From Spirosoma fluviale (GTDB taxonomy: Bacteria; Bacteroidota; Bacteroidia; Cytophagales; Cyclobacteriaceae): a DNA stretch of 32,295 nt. The translations under genes were made by a program, and so were the position numbers. The notes beneath the pieces are model-generated. The model made no database searches and was not told where the DNA came from. It was given only the letters and a program-made list of their open reading frames with translations. How positions within the stretch are numbered: the stretch's first letter is position 1; each line of letters starts with the position of its first letter. Location of the stretch: the NCBI GenBank assembly GCA_945897085.1, contig CAMDEU010000015.1, positions 1 to 32,295 on the forward strand, in the 5' to 3' direction. Below are positions 18,225-25,376 of this stretch, in pieces.

Positions 18225-19052
18225 TTAATTTTTTTGAAGGCACAAAGCCGCCCAGTTGTCTTTGGTAGTTTGCATCGTCAAACTAAGTCCTTGCATCGAA
18301 GCTGCGTACACCAGGTCTGCTATGTCTTCAGAATAAAACCCGCTTAAGAGCAGCAGCCCTTGATCCGTAAGCAAACTTGCGTAGATTTCTAGCTCATCGA
18401 GCAATACATTCTTATTGATGTTGGCCAAAATAAGTGCATAGGAACCTTGCAGCTTCACCTCACGGATGGTACCCAAACCCATGCGGGTGGCTACCCGATT
18501 CAACTCAAAATTCTCGTTGCCATTGTCCACACACCAGGAATCGATATCAAAAGCTTCCACCTGCTTGGCGCCGAGCAAATGGGCCATAATCGCTAAGATG
18601 CCAGTTCCCGACCCTACATCCAATACCCGCTTGCCTTGGTGATCAATTTTGCCTTGCATGGAAAGCAGCTGAAAGGTGGTGGCATGGTGTCCCGTCCCAA
18701 ATGACATTTTTGGATTGATCACAATTTCATACTGGAAGCCTGGTTGAGGGGTATGGAAAGAGGCCCGCACATACACCAACTTATCTACTTCAATTGGATC
18801 GTAGTTTTTTTCCCATTCCTCATTCCAATTGACCTTAGGCATGATTCCTTCCACCAGGGTGAGTCCTGCAGCTTCGCGATAGGTGGCGATGACCTCGTCA
18901 AAGGAATCTCTGGCAAACAGATCTTGCTGCACATAGGCTTCAAACCCAGTTTCTGTTTCCAAAAAGGATTCAAAGCCAACCGCTGCTAATTCAGCAATCA
19001 GGATTTCCCGGTAATCCTCCAGGCAGGTAATGCTCACTTGTACGTAGTCCAT
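18225..19052 (-). CDS. prmA: Ribosomal protein L11 methyltransferase
   Basis: SAM-dependent methyltransferase that modifies ribosomal protein L11; 275 residues. The N-terminal substrate domain (about 1-95) binds L11. The catalytic Rossmann domain shows MSFGTGHHATT, the SAM loop VLDVGSGTGILAIMA, AFDIDSWCVDNGNEN, and ILANINKNVLL, equivalent to the NxxxN/NPP region. The ATG at 19052 is the natural start. It lies 71 bases after tpiA on the same strand and one base before the small membrane ORF, and is probably expressed with tpiA. Confidence 0.94.
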   Translation of the reverse strand: MDYVQVSITCLEDYREILIAELAAVGFESFLETETGFEAYVQQDLFARDSFDEVIATYREAAGLTLVEGIMPKVNWNEEWEKNYDPIEVDKLVYVRASFHTPQPGFQYEIVINPKMSFGTGHHATTFQLLSMQGKIDHQGKRVLDVGSGTGILAIMAHLLGAKQVEAFDIDSWCVDNGNENFELNRVATRMGLGTIREVKLQGSYALILANINKNVLLDELEIYASLLTDQGLLLLSGFYSEDIADLVYAASMQGLSLTMQTTKDNWAALCLQKN

Positions 19053-19123
19053 GAATACAATGAATTGGCTCAGATTCCCAGTACCTGGGAAAGGCTGTTA
19101 AAAAAGCCTCCGCAGCTTCGGGG

Positions 19124-19891
19124 CTAGATTTCGAAGGATTTTACAATTTCAATAAAGTCACGGGATTTGAGGGAAGCTCCTCCAATCAATCCTCCATCCA
19201 CATCTGGCTTGCCAAAGAGTTCTTTTGCATTTCCTGGATTGGCGGATCCTCCGTACAAAATAGAAGTTTGCGCAGCAATAGCCTGCCCATACTTGCTGGC
19301 TAGATGGCCTCTTAGTGCTGCATGCATTTCTTGGGCCTGCTCAGCAGATGCCGTCTTGCCCGTACCTATAGCCCAGATGGGCTCGTAAGCAATGACCACT
19401 TTGGAAAATTCTTCTGGAGTCAGGTGAAACAAACTTGCAGTCAGTTGCTCCATTACTTTTTCCTCATGTGTCCCAGACTCACGAATTTCCAAAGACTCAC
19501 CACAGCAGAAAATAGGGGTCAGGCCATGAGCCAAGGCTTGGTTGACCTTGGTAGCCAAGAGGGTTTGATCTTCCTTGAAATACTCTCTGCGCTCAGAATG
19601 GCCCAAAATAACATAAGATACCCCAAAAGAAGCCAGAATCTTGGCGGACACCTCTCCAGTGAAGGCTCCCCCCTCTTTGTCAGAACAGTTTTGTGCCCCC
19701 ACAAAAATTCCAGCCATGTCGCCTACCAATCTCTGGACCGGATACAAGTGTGGGAAGGGAGGATTCAGGACTACCACTACATCCTTGATGGCCTCGTCTC
19801 TGTACATATTGACAAGCTCACTTGTGAGTTGCTGTCCCTCCTCAAAGCTGAGGTTCATCTTCCAGTTGCCGGCTACTATTTTCTTTCTCAT
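19124..19891 (-). CDS. tpiA: Triosephosphate isomerase
   Basis: Interconverts dihydroxyacetone phosphate and glyceraldehyde-3-phosphate in glycolysis; 255 residues, cytoplasmic TIM barrel. Catalytic residues are visible: N9 and K11 in AGNWKMN, H98 in LGHSERREYF, and E170 in AYEPIWAIGTGKT. The phosphate-gripping loop 6 follows E170, and the phosphate site closes with LYGGSANPGNA and DGGLIGGASL. It is complete with a standard start. It diverges from recX across a 69-base region holding candidate promoter elements for both directions. Confidence 0.98.
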   Translation of the reverse strand: MRKKIVAGNWKMNLSFEEGQQLTSELVNMYRDEAIKDVVVVLNPPFPHLYPVQRLVGDMAGIFVGAQNCSDKEGGAFTGEVSAKILASFGVSYVILGHSERREYFKEDQTLLATKVNQALAHGLTPIFCCGESLEIRESGTHEEKVMEQLTASLFHLTPEEFSKVVIAYEPIWAIGTGKTASAEQAQEMHAALRGHLASKYGQAIAAQTSILYGGSANPGNAKELFGKPDVDGGLIGGASLKSRDFIEIVKSFEI

Positions 19892-19913
19892 GTGTAGAAT
19901 CTATTTATTTAGG

Positions 19914-19943
19914 TTTGAAAAAACTTGAGCGAAAGGTAATTTG
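19914..19943 (+). promoter_or_regulatory. Candidate recX promoter (TTTG-N19-TAATTTG)
   Basis: TTTG (19914-19917) and TAATTTG (19937-19943), spaced 19 bases, approximate the Bacteroidota -33/-7 pattern with the -7 element one base short. The start site would fall only about 10 bases before the recX ATG. The -7 element overlaps the dyad at 19935-19956. Pattern match only. Confidence 0.35.
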
Positions 19944-19956
19944 CCTCAAAATTACC
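19935..19956. repeat. 8-bp inverted repeat in the tpiA-recX divergent region
   Basis: GGTAATTT (19935-19942) and AAATTACC (19949-19956) are perfect inverted arms around a 6-base GCCTCA spacer, ending four bases before the recX ATG. The dyad overlaps candidate promoter sequences on both strands, as an operator would. Confidence 0.5.
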
Positions 19957-19960
19957 AAAA

Positions 19961-20476
19961 ATGTCCAGTTGGGGAAGAAATAACGGAGAGCAGTCACCAA
20001 AAAAGAATTGGAGTCTCGAAGAGGCAAGAGGCAAGTTGGAAACCTATTGCTCCTACCAGGAACGATGTGCTTGGGAACTTCGACGGAAACTTTTCGAAAA
20101 AGGGGTTCAGGGTACGGCTACAGAAACCATTCTTGCTGAATTGGCGGCAAGTGGGTTTGTGGATGAAGAGCGCTTTGCTAGATCCTATGCCCGAGGTAAA
20201 TTTCGAATTAAAAAATGGGGGAAAGGGAGAATTAGCCGGGAGTTGAAACTTCGAGAAATCAGTTCTTCCATCATTCAAAAAGGCTTGTCAGAGATTGATG
20301 GAGCCGAGTATTTTGCTACCATCGAACGCGAGGCAGAAAAAAAGTGGGAAAAAACCAAAGAAAAAGACGCCTACAAAAAAAAATACTTGGTCACTCAGTA
20401 CCTGATGAGTAAAGGCTTTGAACAAGACCTCATTCAAGAGGCCTTGTCCGCCTTAATTTCTCAAGGAATGGAGTAG
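19961..20476 (+). CDS. recX: Regulatory protein RecX
   Basis: Small helical protein that binds RecA filaments and limits recombinase activity; 171 residues. The RecX core is recognisable in three-helix repeats: WSLEEARGKLETYC with CAWELRRKLFEKG, then ILAELAASGFVDEERFARSYARGKF, then GRISRELKLREISSSIIQKGL, with a last repeat ending in YLMSKGFEQDLIQEAL. The N-terminus is basic and disordered (SSWGRNNGEQSPKKN). recA is not nearby. It converges with the TPM gene, whose stop lies one base away, so the 3' ends nearly touch. Confidence 0.9.
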   Translation: MSSWGRNNGEQSPKKNWSLEEARGKLETYCSYQERCAWELRRKLFEKGVQGTATETILAELAASGFVDEERFARSYARGKFRIKKWGKGRISRELKLREISSSIIQKGLSEIDGAEYFATIEREAEKKWEKTKEKDAYKKKYLVTQYLMSKGFEQDLIQEALSALISQGME

Positions 20477-20477
20477 G

Positions 20478-21278
20478 CTACCAGCTTCCTCCGGCACCGC
20501 CGCCACCAAAGGAGCCGCCGCCGAAGCCACCAAAGGAACCTCCCCCTGAAGAAAAATCTCCAAAGGAGCCGCCACCGCTGCTTCCTCTACCACTACCACC
20601 TAGCGCATTTGCCAAAAGGAGGGTAGTCCAAAAATCAATTCCTCCACCTTTACCGCCCATGTGATTGTTGTTATCCTTCCGGTTTTTGATGATCGGCAAG
20701 ACCACAAAAATAAAAATAAAGAAGAGGATAAATAGAATAGCCAAAACAGGACTGTCTTCCGCCATGACTTCATCTGCTTGGTACTCGCCAGAGGCCAGCT
20801 TAAAGATCATGTCAGTTGCCTCATCCAAACCTTGGTAGTAGGCCTCTGTCTTGAAATTGGGAAGGATCAGGTTGTTGACAATCCGCTTCGCTAGGGCATC
20901 GGGTACAGCCCCTTCCAACCCTCTTCCTGTAGCAATAAAGACCTTGCGGTCATTCATCGCGGCCAAAATGAGGATGCCATTGTCCTTGCCTTTGCCTCCA
21001 ATACCCCACTGCTCTCCCAATTGGAAGGCATAATCAGAAATATCGTAGACGCCTACTGATCCAAGAAGGACGATAGACACCTGTGTGGAGGTGCTGTCTG
21101 AATAGGCAAGTAGCTTCTGCTCCAGCTTACCAAGCTCCTCGGCACTCAAGGTGCCCGTAAAATCATTGACTAGACGAGGAGGATTAGGGGCTGTAGGAAA
21201 TTCCTGTGCAAATGCAAAGCCTTGAAGAAGAAATAAGGCGAGTACTACAACTAGCTTACTTGCCGAAGGATACCTCAT
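20478..21278 (-). CDS. TPM domain membrane protein with Gly-rich tail (YgcG family)
   Basis: From the ATG at 21278, 266 residues; an upstream ATG at 21299 adds seven residues and is also possible. A signal peptide (about 1-25, ending FAFAQ) leads to a TPM domain (about 30-165), with LVNDFTGTLSAEELGKLEQ at its start and the KGKDNGILILAAMNDRKVFIATGRGLEGAVPD core. One transmembrane helix follows (about 180-200, FILFFIFIFVVLPII). A Gly/Ser/Phe-rich repeat tail ends the protein in GGGGAGGSW. This is the YgcG/PF04536 layout, usually found beside lemA as here. Function is poorly known; envelope maintenance has been proposed for the group. Either start overlaps the upstream TPM gene. Confidence 0.9.
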   Translation of the reverse strand: MRYPSASKLVVVLALFLLQGFAFAQEFPTAPNPPRLVNDFTGTLSAEELGKLEQKLLAYSDSTSTQVSIVLLGSVGVYDISDYAFQLGEQWGIGGKGKDNGILILAAMNDRKVFIATGRGLEGAVPDALAKRIVNNLILPNFKTEAYYQGLDEATDMIFKLASGEYQADEVMAEDSPVLAILFILFFIFIFVVLPIIKNRKDNNNHMGGKGGGIDFWTTLLLANALGGSGRGSSGGGSFGDFSSGGGSFGGFGGGSFGGGGAGGSW

Positions 21279-21693
21279 TAGATAGTTCGTTTTGGTCATC
21301 TCGGTGATCGTATGGAAAATGGGTTTTCAACTGATCCCCGGCATGGTGAATGCCTTCAATGAGTCCTTCTGTAAACTTGCCCTGTCGAAAATGGCTCGCC
21401 ATCAGGTCTTTGGTACTCTCCCAAAAATTCGAAGGCACTTTAGCATTGATGCCCGCGTCGCCTAGGATGGCAAACTTATGGTCTACCACTGCTAAGTACA
21501 CCAAAACGCCATTTCTTTCCTTAGTTTGGTACATTTTGAGCAACTTAAATACCTGTGCAGCTCGGTCGAGCACCTCCCCCTTGCAGGTACTTTCAATGTG
21601 CACTTGTATCTCTCCGGAAGTTTGCTTCTCGGACTCTTGAATTGCCGCGACAATTTGTGCTTTCTGTTCTGGAGAAAATAGTTGGGTGGCCAT
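21256..21693 (-). CDS. TPM domain-containing protein
   Basis: A 145-residue soluble protein with a single TPM domain (PF04536). It has the opening helix SPEQKAQIVAAIQESEKQTSGEI-like segment, then VHIESTCKG, the GVLVYLAVVDHKFAILGDAGIN core, and a C-terminal FTEGLIEGIHHAGDQL helix. It lacks a signal peptide and Gly-rich tail, unlike its neighbour. Its 3' end overlaps the next TPM gene by 23 bases (44 if the upstream start is used), and it starts 8 bases after lemA. The lemA-TPM-TPM trio is clearly one operon. Confidence 0.9.
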   Translation of the reverse strand: MATQLFSPEQKAQIVAAIQESEKQTSGEIQVHIESTCKGEVLDRAAQVFKLLKMYQTKERNGVLVYLAVVDHKFAILGDAGINAKVPSNFWESTKDLMASHFRQGKFTEGLIEGIHHAGDQLKTHFPYDHRDDQNELSNEVSFGK

Positions 21694-21701
21694 CGCTCTC
21701 C

Positions 21702-22292
21702 TTAGAATTGTACGGTTGGAGCTTTGTCTGCCCCAGCAGCTGCTTCAAAATATCCTTTTGCTGCGAAGCCATACCAACCCGCAAAGATGTTGTTCGGGAA
21801 CACTCTCAAAGTAGCATTGTAACTTTTGATGGATTCGTTAAAATTTCTTCGCGCTACAGCGATTCTATTTTCTGTCCCCTCTAATTGTGCTTGAAGCTCT
21901 AGAAAGTTTTGATTTGCCTTTAGGTCTGGGTATTTTTCTACTGTAACTAGTAGGCGACTCAACGCACCAGAAAGTTGATCTTGTGCTTGTTGAAATTCAG
22001 CAAGCTTTTCTGGAGTCAAATTGGTGGGATCAATCTGTACGGATGTAGCCTTGGAACGTGCCTCTACCACTCCGGTAAGGGTCTCTTGCTCAAATTCCGC
22101 ATAGCCTTTGACCGTGCTGACCAAGTTGGGGATCAGATCGACTCTTCTTTGGTATTGCGTTTGTACCTCAGCCCATTCGCCATTGATACCTTCTTCTAAT
22201 TGTACGAATTCATTGTAAGTTCCTACTGCCTTGGAATAGATTAAAATGCCTAGCACGGCAAGGATCGCTACAGGAATTAAGATTTTTTTCAT
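21702..22292 (-). CDS. lemA: LemA family protein
   Basis: A 196-residue membrane-anchored helical protein. An N-terminal transmembrane helix (about 4-20, LIPVAILAVLGILIYSK) is followed by the LemA hallmark region: VQLEEGINGEWAEVQTQYQRR, RVDLIPNLVSTVKGYA, FEQETLTGVVEARSKA. The conserved NRIAVARRNFNESIKSYN follows, and the ending is FPNNIFAGWYGFAAKGYF. LemA function is not settled. It is the first gene of the lemA-TPM-TPM cluster. A TAACTTTG element upstream fits a promoter. Confidence 0.94.
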   Translation of the reverse strand: MKKILIPVAILAVLGILIYSKAVGTYNEFVQLEEGINGEWAEVQTQYQRRVDLIPNLVSTVKGYAEFEQETLTGVVEARSKATSVQIDPTNLTPEKLAEFQQAQDQLSGALSRLLVTVEKYPDLKANQNFLELQAQLEGTENRIAVARRNFNESIKSYNATLRVFPNNIFAGWYGFAAKGYFEAAAGADKAPTVQF

Positions 22293-22354
22293 GTTTTCTA
22301 TTGGTTAAATCGGAGAGTTACACGGAATTTTTATTGTTTCGTTGCCTTGAAGGA

Positions 22355-22362
22355 CAAAGTTA
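22355..22362 (-). promoter_or_regulatory. Candidate -7 element of the lemA promoter
   Basis: On the - strand TAACTTTG matches the Bacteroidota -7 consensus TAnnTTTG exactly, about 63 bases before the lemA ATG. No good TTTG lies 19-20 bases upstream, so only half of a promoter is seen. Confidence 0.35.
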
Positions 22363-22389
22363 TTCAAATTTTCTTTTCCGACAGAAAAA

Positions 22390-23640
22390 TCAAATTTGCT
22401 TTTTCAGTTGCAGGCGTACCTTAAGATCAATGTATTCGGTAGAATCTAGTGAGGAGTAACGCCTCAAATCAAGTTCCACAACTCTGTCCGGCTCAGAACG
22501 GAGTAATTTCACCAGCTGCTCCATCTCCCAAATCAGTACAGGCACCGAATCGATGCTTAAGATTTCGTCAAAAGGGAGTACCCCTGCCAGATGCGCCGGG
22601 GAGCCTTCACGCACATCTCCTATGTACCAGCGTTTTTCCTTGCTTCGCAGTTTTTTTACTACCAGTCCACTCATATCAAACTCAAAGGGATGGTAAAAAG
22701 TCGCGCCAGGTCGCGCATAAAACCCATTCCTAGGGTAGTCCAGAATGAGTTTGGTTTTTCCCAACACCTCAGCTCCAAGGCTACCTTGCCTTCCACTAGC
22801 TTGAATAAGCGCACTGAATGTGCTGGGCTCAGGATAGGAGGTAATTACCTGCTGGAAGGTCAAGCCCCGCATCGAGAGGCGTTCTATTCTACCCAGTTGA
22901 CCGTAAAGTACCCCACCAAGCGATTGCCCTAGCTGCGTTTCAATGCGTTGCTCGGGAAGCTTAATCTCAGCAGACGTTTCTTGGTTGAGCAAAAGCCCAT
23001 GATTTGCACCTGTATCCACCAGCACCTTTGCCTTGATTGTGGCTCCTTCCATCTGATGAACCTTCACATCGATGTAGGCCTTGCCATCTTCCACTTGCAG
23101 CGGTAGTCTTCGATAAAATGGGGGCTTCCAGGCCAAGCCCTCTGGCTGATAAAAAGTGATGATCGCCTGGTCATAATCGATTTTTACAGCATTGTACTTG
23201 AAAAATTCGTGGCCAAGGATCCCGTAAACAGGCAGGCCTAGCACCGCTTCAAGCTCCAAAAAATCTTCTTCTAATACCAGCAAACTCTGTAATCTGCCTT
23301 CTACTCCCTCCAAATCCAGGGTATTGGTGGGCGAAACCCGGGCCCAAACAGTCGTACTCCCATCTGCTCCCACCATGCCCACACGGCGGGTATAGGTTAA
23401 TCCCAAGGAGTCTCCCATGGATTTACTAAAAAGGAGATTGGCCTTTACCCCCGTGTCCAACAAAAAGTAAAGCGGAGGATTACCATTAATCGATACAGGC
23501 AGGAGAATCAAACTATTGGAAGCTAAAAAGGGCACCTTCACCTTTTTTTGGTCCCCAGCAATAAAAAATCCAGGCACCTGCGCTTGCAGGGTCAGGGCAC
23601 CAAGTAAAAGCACAAACAAAAACAGGGATCTCAGCTTCAT
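22390..23640 (-). CDS. Retropepsin-like aspartyl protease with PDZ domain
   Basis: A secreted or periplasmic protein of 416 residues from the ATG at 23640; a GTG nine bases upstream is in frame but less likely. The signal peptide spans about 1-21 (LRSLFLFVLLLGALTLQAQ). Two retropepsin-type half-domains each carry an Asp-Thr-Gly: D62-T63-G64 in YFLLDTGVKANLL and D209-T210-G211 in KVLVDTGANHGLLL. Each is followed by a hydrophobic ILG/VLG flap-like partner motif. A PDZ domain (about 325-400) includes VREGSPAHLAGVLPFDEILSID. The family is widespread in Bacteroidota with unknown substrates. A single chain with both catalytic DTGs could act as a monomer. It lies 97 bases upstream of lemA on the same strand and could be read with it. 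Confidence 0.88.
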   Translation of the reverse strand: MKLRSLFLFVLLLGALTLQAQVPGFFIAGDQKKVKVPFLASNSLILLPVSINGNPPLYFLLDTGVKANLLFSKSMGDSLGLTYTRRVGMVGADGSTTVWARVSPTNTLDLEGVEGRLQSLLVLEEDFLELEAVLGLPVYGILGHEFFKYNAVKIDYDQAIITFYQPEGLAWKPPFYRRLPLQVEDGKAYIDVKVHQMEGATIKAKVLVDTGANHGLLLNQETSAEIKLPEQRIETQLGQSLGGVLYGQLGRIERLSMRGLTFQQVITSYPEPSTFSALIQASGRQGSLGAEVLGKTKLILDYPRNGFYARPGATFYHPFEFDMSGLVVKKLRSKEKRWYIGDVREGSPAHLAGVLPFDEILSIDSVPVLIWEMEQLVKLLRSEPDRVVELDLRRYSSLDSTEYIDLKVRLQLKKQI

Positions 23641-23817
23641 CTCCTTCACGAATCTATTTCTAATAAAGTACGAAGTTTTTACCCCTCAATTCAAACAAAA
23701 TTCAAGAATTCTGAGCCTGCCTAACCCTACTGCCATTACGCCAGGCGGGGAAGAACTCCCTTCTTTCCTTGCCAAAGCCTTAGGAAAAGTGGATATTTAT
23801 AATTCAACCCTTTGGAG

Positions 23818-24297
23818 ATGGCCGATACCGCATTAATTGAAAAAGCAAAAAAGATTTTTGAACACTTCCTCCTTCGGCAAGGCAGTAGAAAGACCCCAGA
23901 GCGGTATTCCGTTTTAGATGAGTTGTACCTCCTCCCCGAAGATGAGCATATCGATGTGGAAGGGCTGTTTTTAAAAATGAGAAACAAAGGCTATACCATC
24001 AGCCGTGCCACCATTTACAATACCTTGGATTTGTTAGTTGAAAGCGGACTCGCCGTAAAACATCAATTTAAAGATAAGGTCGCCCTCTACGAACAAGCGC
24101 TTGCCTATACCCACCACGATCACCACGTGTGTAGGCAATGCCGAAAAATCAGAGAATTTTCCGACCCTCGGCTAACTGACATCAAAGAGGCCATGAGCAA
24201 GGAGTTTGGCTCTACCATTACCAGTCACTCCTTGGTGCTGTATGGGGACTGCCAAATCAAGAATTGTGAACACCTCTCAGCAGCTAACCCGCTCTAA
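23818..24297 (+). CDS. Fur-family transcriptional regulator
   Basis: A metal-dependent repressor of 159 residues from the ATG at 23818; an in-frame TTG lies two codons upstream. The N-terminal winged helix (about 1-85) has the recognition helix SRATIYNTLDLLVESGL. The C-terminal dimerisation domain has a His cluster THHDHHVCRQC and two Cys pairs, C105/C108 and C145/C150, forming a structural Zn site as in Fur and PerR. Sensing residues alone do not tell Fur, PerR and Zur apart. Its last 14 bases overlap the 3' end of the - strand SRPBCC gene. I see no obvious Fur box upstream. Confidence 0.9.
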   Translation: MADTALIEKAKKIFEHFLLRQGSRKTPERYSVLDELYLLPEDEHIDVEGLFLKMRNKGYTISRATIYNTLDLLVESGLAVKHQFKDKVALYEQALAYTHHDHHVCRQCRKIREFSDPRLTDIKEAMSKEFGSTITSHSLVLYGDCQIKNCEHLSAANPL

Positions 24298-24724
24298 AAA
24301 CACTGCGGTAAATAGGCTTTCGGTGCCAAAATTGCAGCCATAAAACCGGGTAGAGCAATGGAGTCATCCAAGAATAGGCTCCTTCAAACTCAATTTCATC
24401 ACTAATTATGCTTCCCGAAGGCTGCGCCAAGATTCGGTGGCAATGCCTCCACTTGCCCAGAAAAAAAGGCAGGACGATGCCCTCATCCACAAATAGAAAT
24501 TCCTTCGCATCGCAGTGATCTTCTGTGATTTTGCTGGTCCATTTTTGCTTGAAAAAAATAAAGTTCAACTCCAAGTCTACGATATCACCTGCGGTACAGC
24601 CGTCAAAGCGGACCACCTTCACGGGCGGAAAGGAAGGGGCCAGCTTTGCAAATAAGGATTCCGTAAAGCCTTCCTTTACTTGTAGGTGAGACTTGCCAAC
24701 GGCAGTTTGAAGATGGAGTTGCAT
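24284..24724 (-). CDS. SRPBCC family protein (ligand-binding, Bet v1-like)
   Basis: A 146-residue protein of the SRPBCC fold. Seen are VKVVRFDGCTAGDIVDLEL, the FFKQKWTSKI strand, VDEGIVLPFFLGKWRHCHRI with the W-x-H element, DEIEFEGAYSW, and the WLQFWHRKPIYRSVF C-terminal helix. This subgroup is common in Bacteroidota, often annotated as cell-division inhibitor-like, which I would not trust. It starts within the stop of the CoxIII-like gene (ATGA overlap), so translation is coupled. No signal peptide. Its 3' end overlaps the convergent Fur gene by 14 bases. Confidence 0.82.
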   Translation of the reverse strand: MQLHLQTAVGKSHLQVKEGFTESLFAKLAPSFPPVKVVRFDGCTAGDIVDLELNFIFFKQKWTSKITEDHCDAKEFLFVDEGIVLPFFLGKWRHCHRILAQPSGSIISDEIEFEGAYSWMTPLLYPVLWLQFWHRKPIYRSVFRAG

Positions 24725-25338
24725 CAGAAGCTAAGCACAAATAGGAGAAACAAAATAAGCCATACCGCATCCATAAACTGCCAATAAATAGTAAATAAGC
24801 GGATTCTTAATTTTTCATACGGGTTGGTTGACCACACAAGCCTTCGCACGACATCCTGTTGTGCTTTTCGAAATTCAACCAATAAGATAACTGCAAAAGT
24901 CATCGCCCCAATGAGGTGAAGCACATGGATCCCGGAAAGTATATATAGAAAAGAGCCACTGGGAATCCCCGTAAAATTGATTCCTCTATCCGTGAGCTCC
25001 TTCCAGCCCAAAACTTGAAAGGCTATAAATAAAAGCCCCAAAATAAAGGTGGATTTCAACGAACGATACAGTTTATCAATGTTTTCTTCCTGGTAATGAA
25101 GACGCATTTTCACTGCCGTATACCCAGAAAGCACGAGGAGAAAAGTAGATACCATAAAGGCAAATGGCACCTGCTCATTTAATCCTTGGAGGTTTTCCCG
25201 CCCTGAAAAAAAGAAGGACAGGGCCAAAAACAAGAAAATAATCCCACTTCCTAGCATCGCCAGGTACAGCAAGGTCTCGTAGGGATGTTGCTTCTCTATC
25301 TTTTGGAACCAAGTTTTCGAAGGAGGGGTTTGTCTCAT
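24724..25338 (-). CDS. Cytochrome c oxidase subunit III-like protein
   Basis: An integral membrane protein of 204 residues with five predicted helices (about 21-45, 59-77, 91-110, 127-151 and 182-203), matching heme-copper oxidase subunit III. The recognisable parts are HPYETLLYLAMLGSGIIF, FMVSTFLLVLSGY, GSFLYILSGIHVLHLIGAM and the closing WQFMDAVWLILFLLFV. Subunit III has no redox centre and supports assembly and proton uptake in oxidases. No subunit I or II genes are nearby, so this is an orphan copy joined with an SRPBCC gene through an ATGA overlap. It diverges from mfd over only 38 bases. Confidence 0.88.
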   Translation of the reverse strand: MRQTPPSKTWFQKIEKQHPYETLLYLAMLGSGIIFLFLALSFFFSGRENLQGLNEQVPFAFMVSTFLLVLSGYTAVKMRLHYQEENIDKLYRSLKSTFILGLLFIAFQVLGWKELTDRGINFTGIPSGSFLYILSGIHVLHLIGAMTFAVILLVEFRKAQQDVVRRLVWSTNPYEKLRIRLFTIYWQFMDAVWLILFLLFVLSF

Positions 25339-25376
25339 CTAGTGAAAAACATTTTGTGCGTGGCTTAGTTCAAAAA

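Noticed and set aside
19322-19897. 191-residue + strand ORF opposite tpiA
   Set aside because: It lies wholly antisense to a clear triosephosphate isomerase and its translation resembles no protein family.
20478-20620. Repetitive GC-rich DNA as a non-coding repeat array
   Set aside because: It encodes the Gly/Ser/Phe-rich tail of the YgcG-like protein in frame, which explains the repetition.
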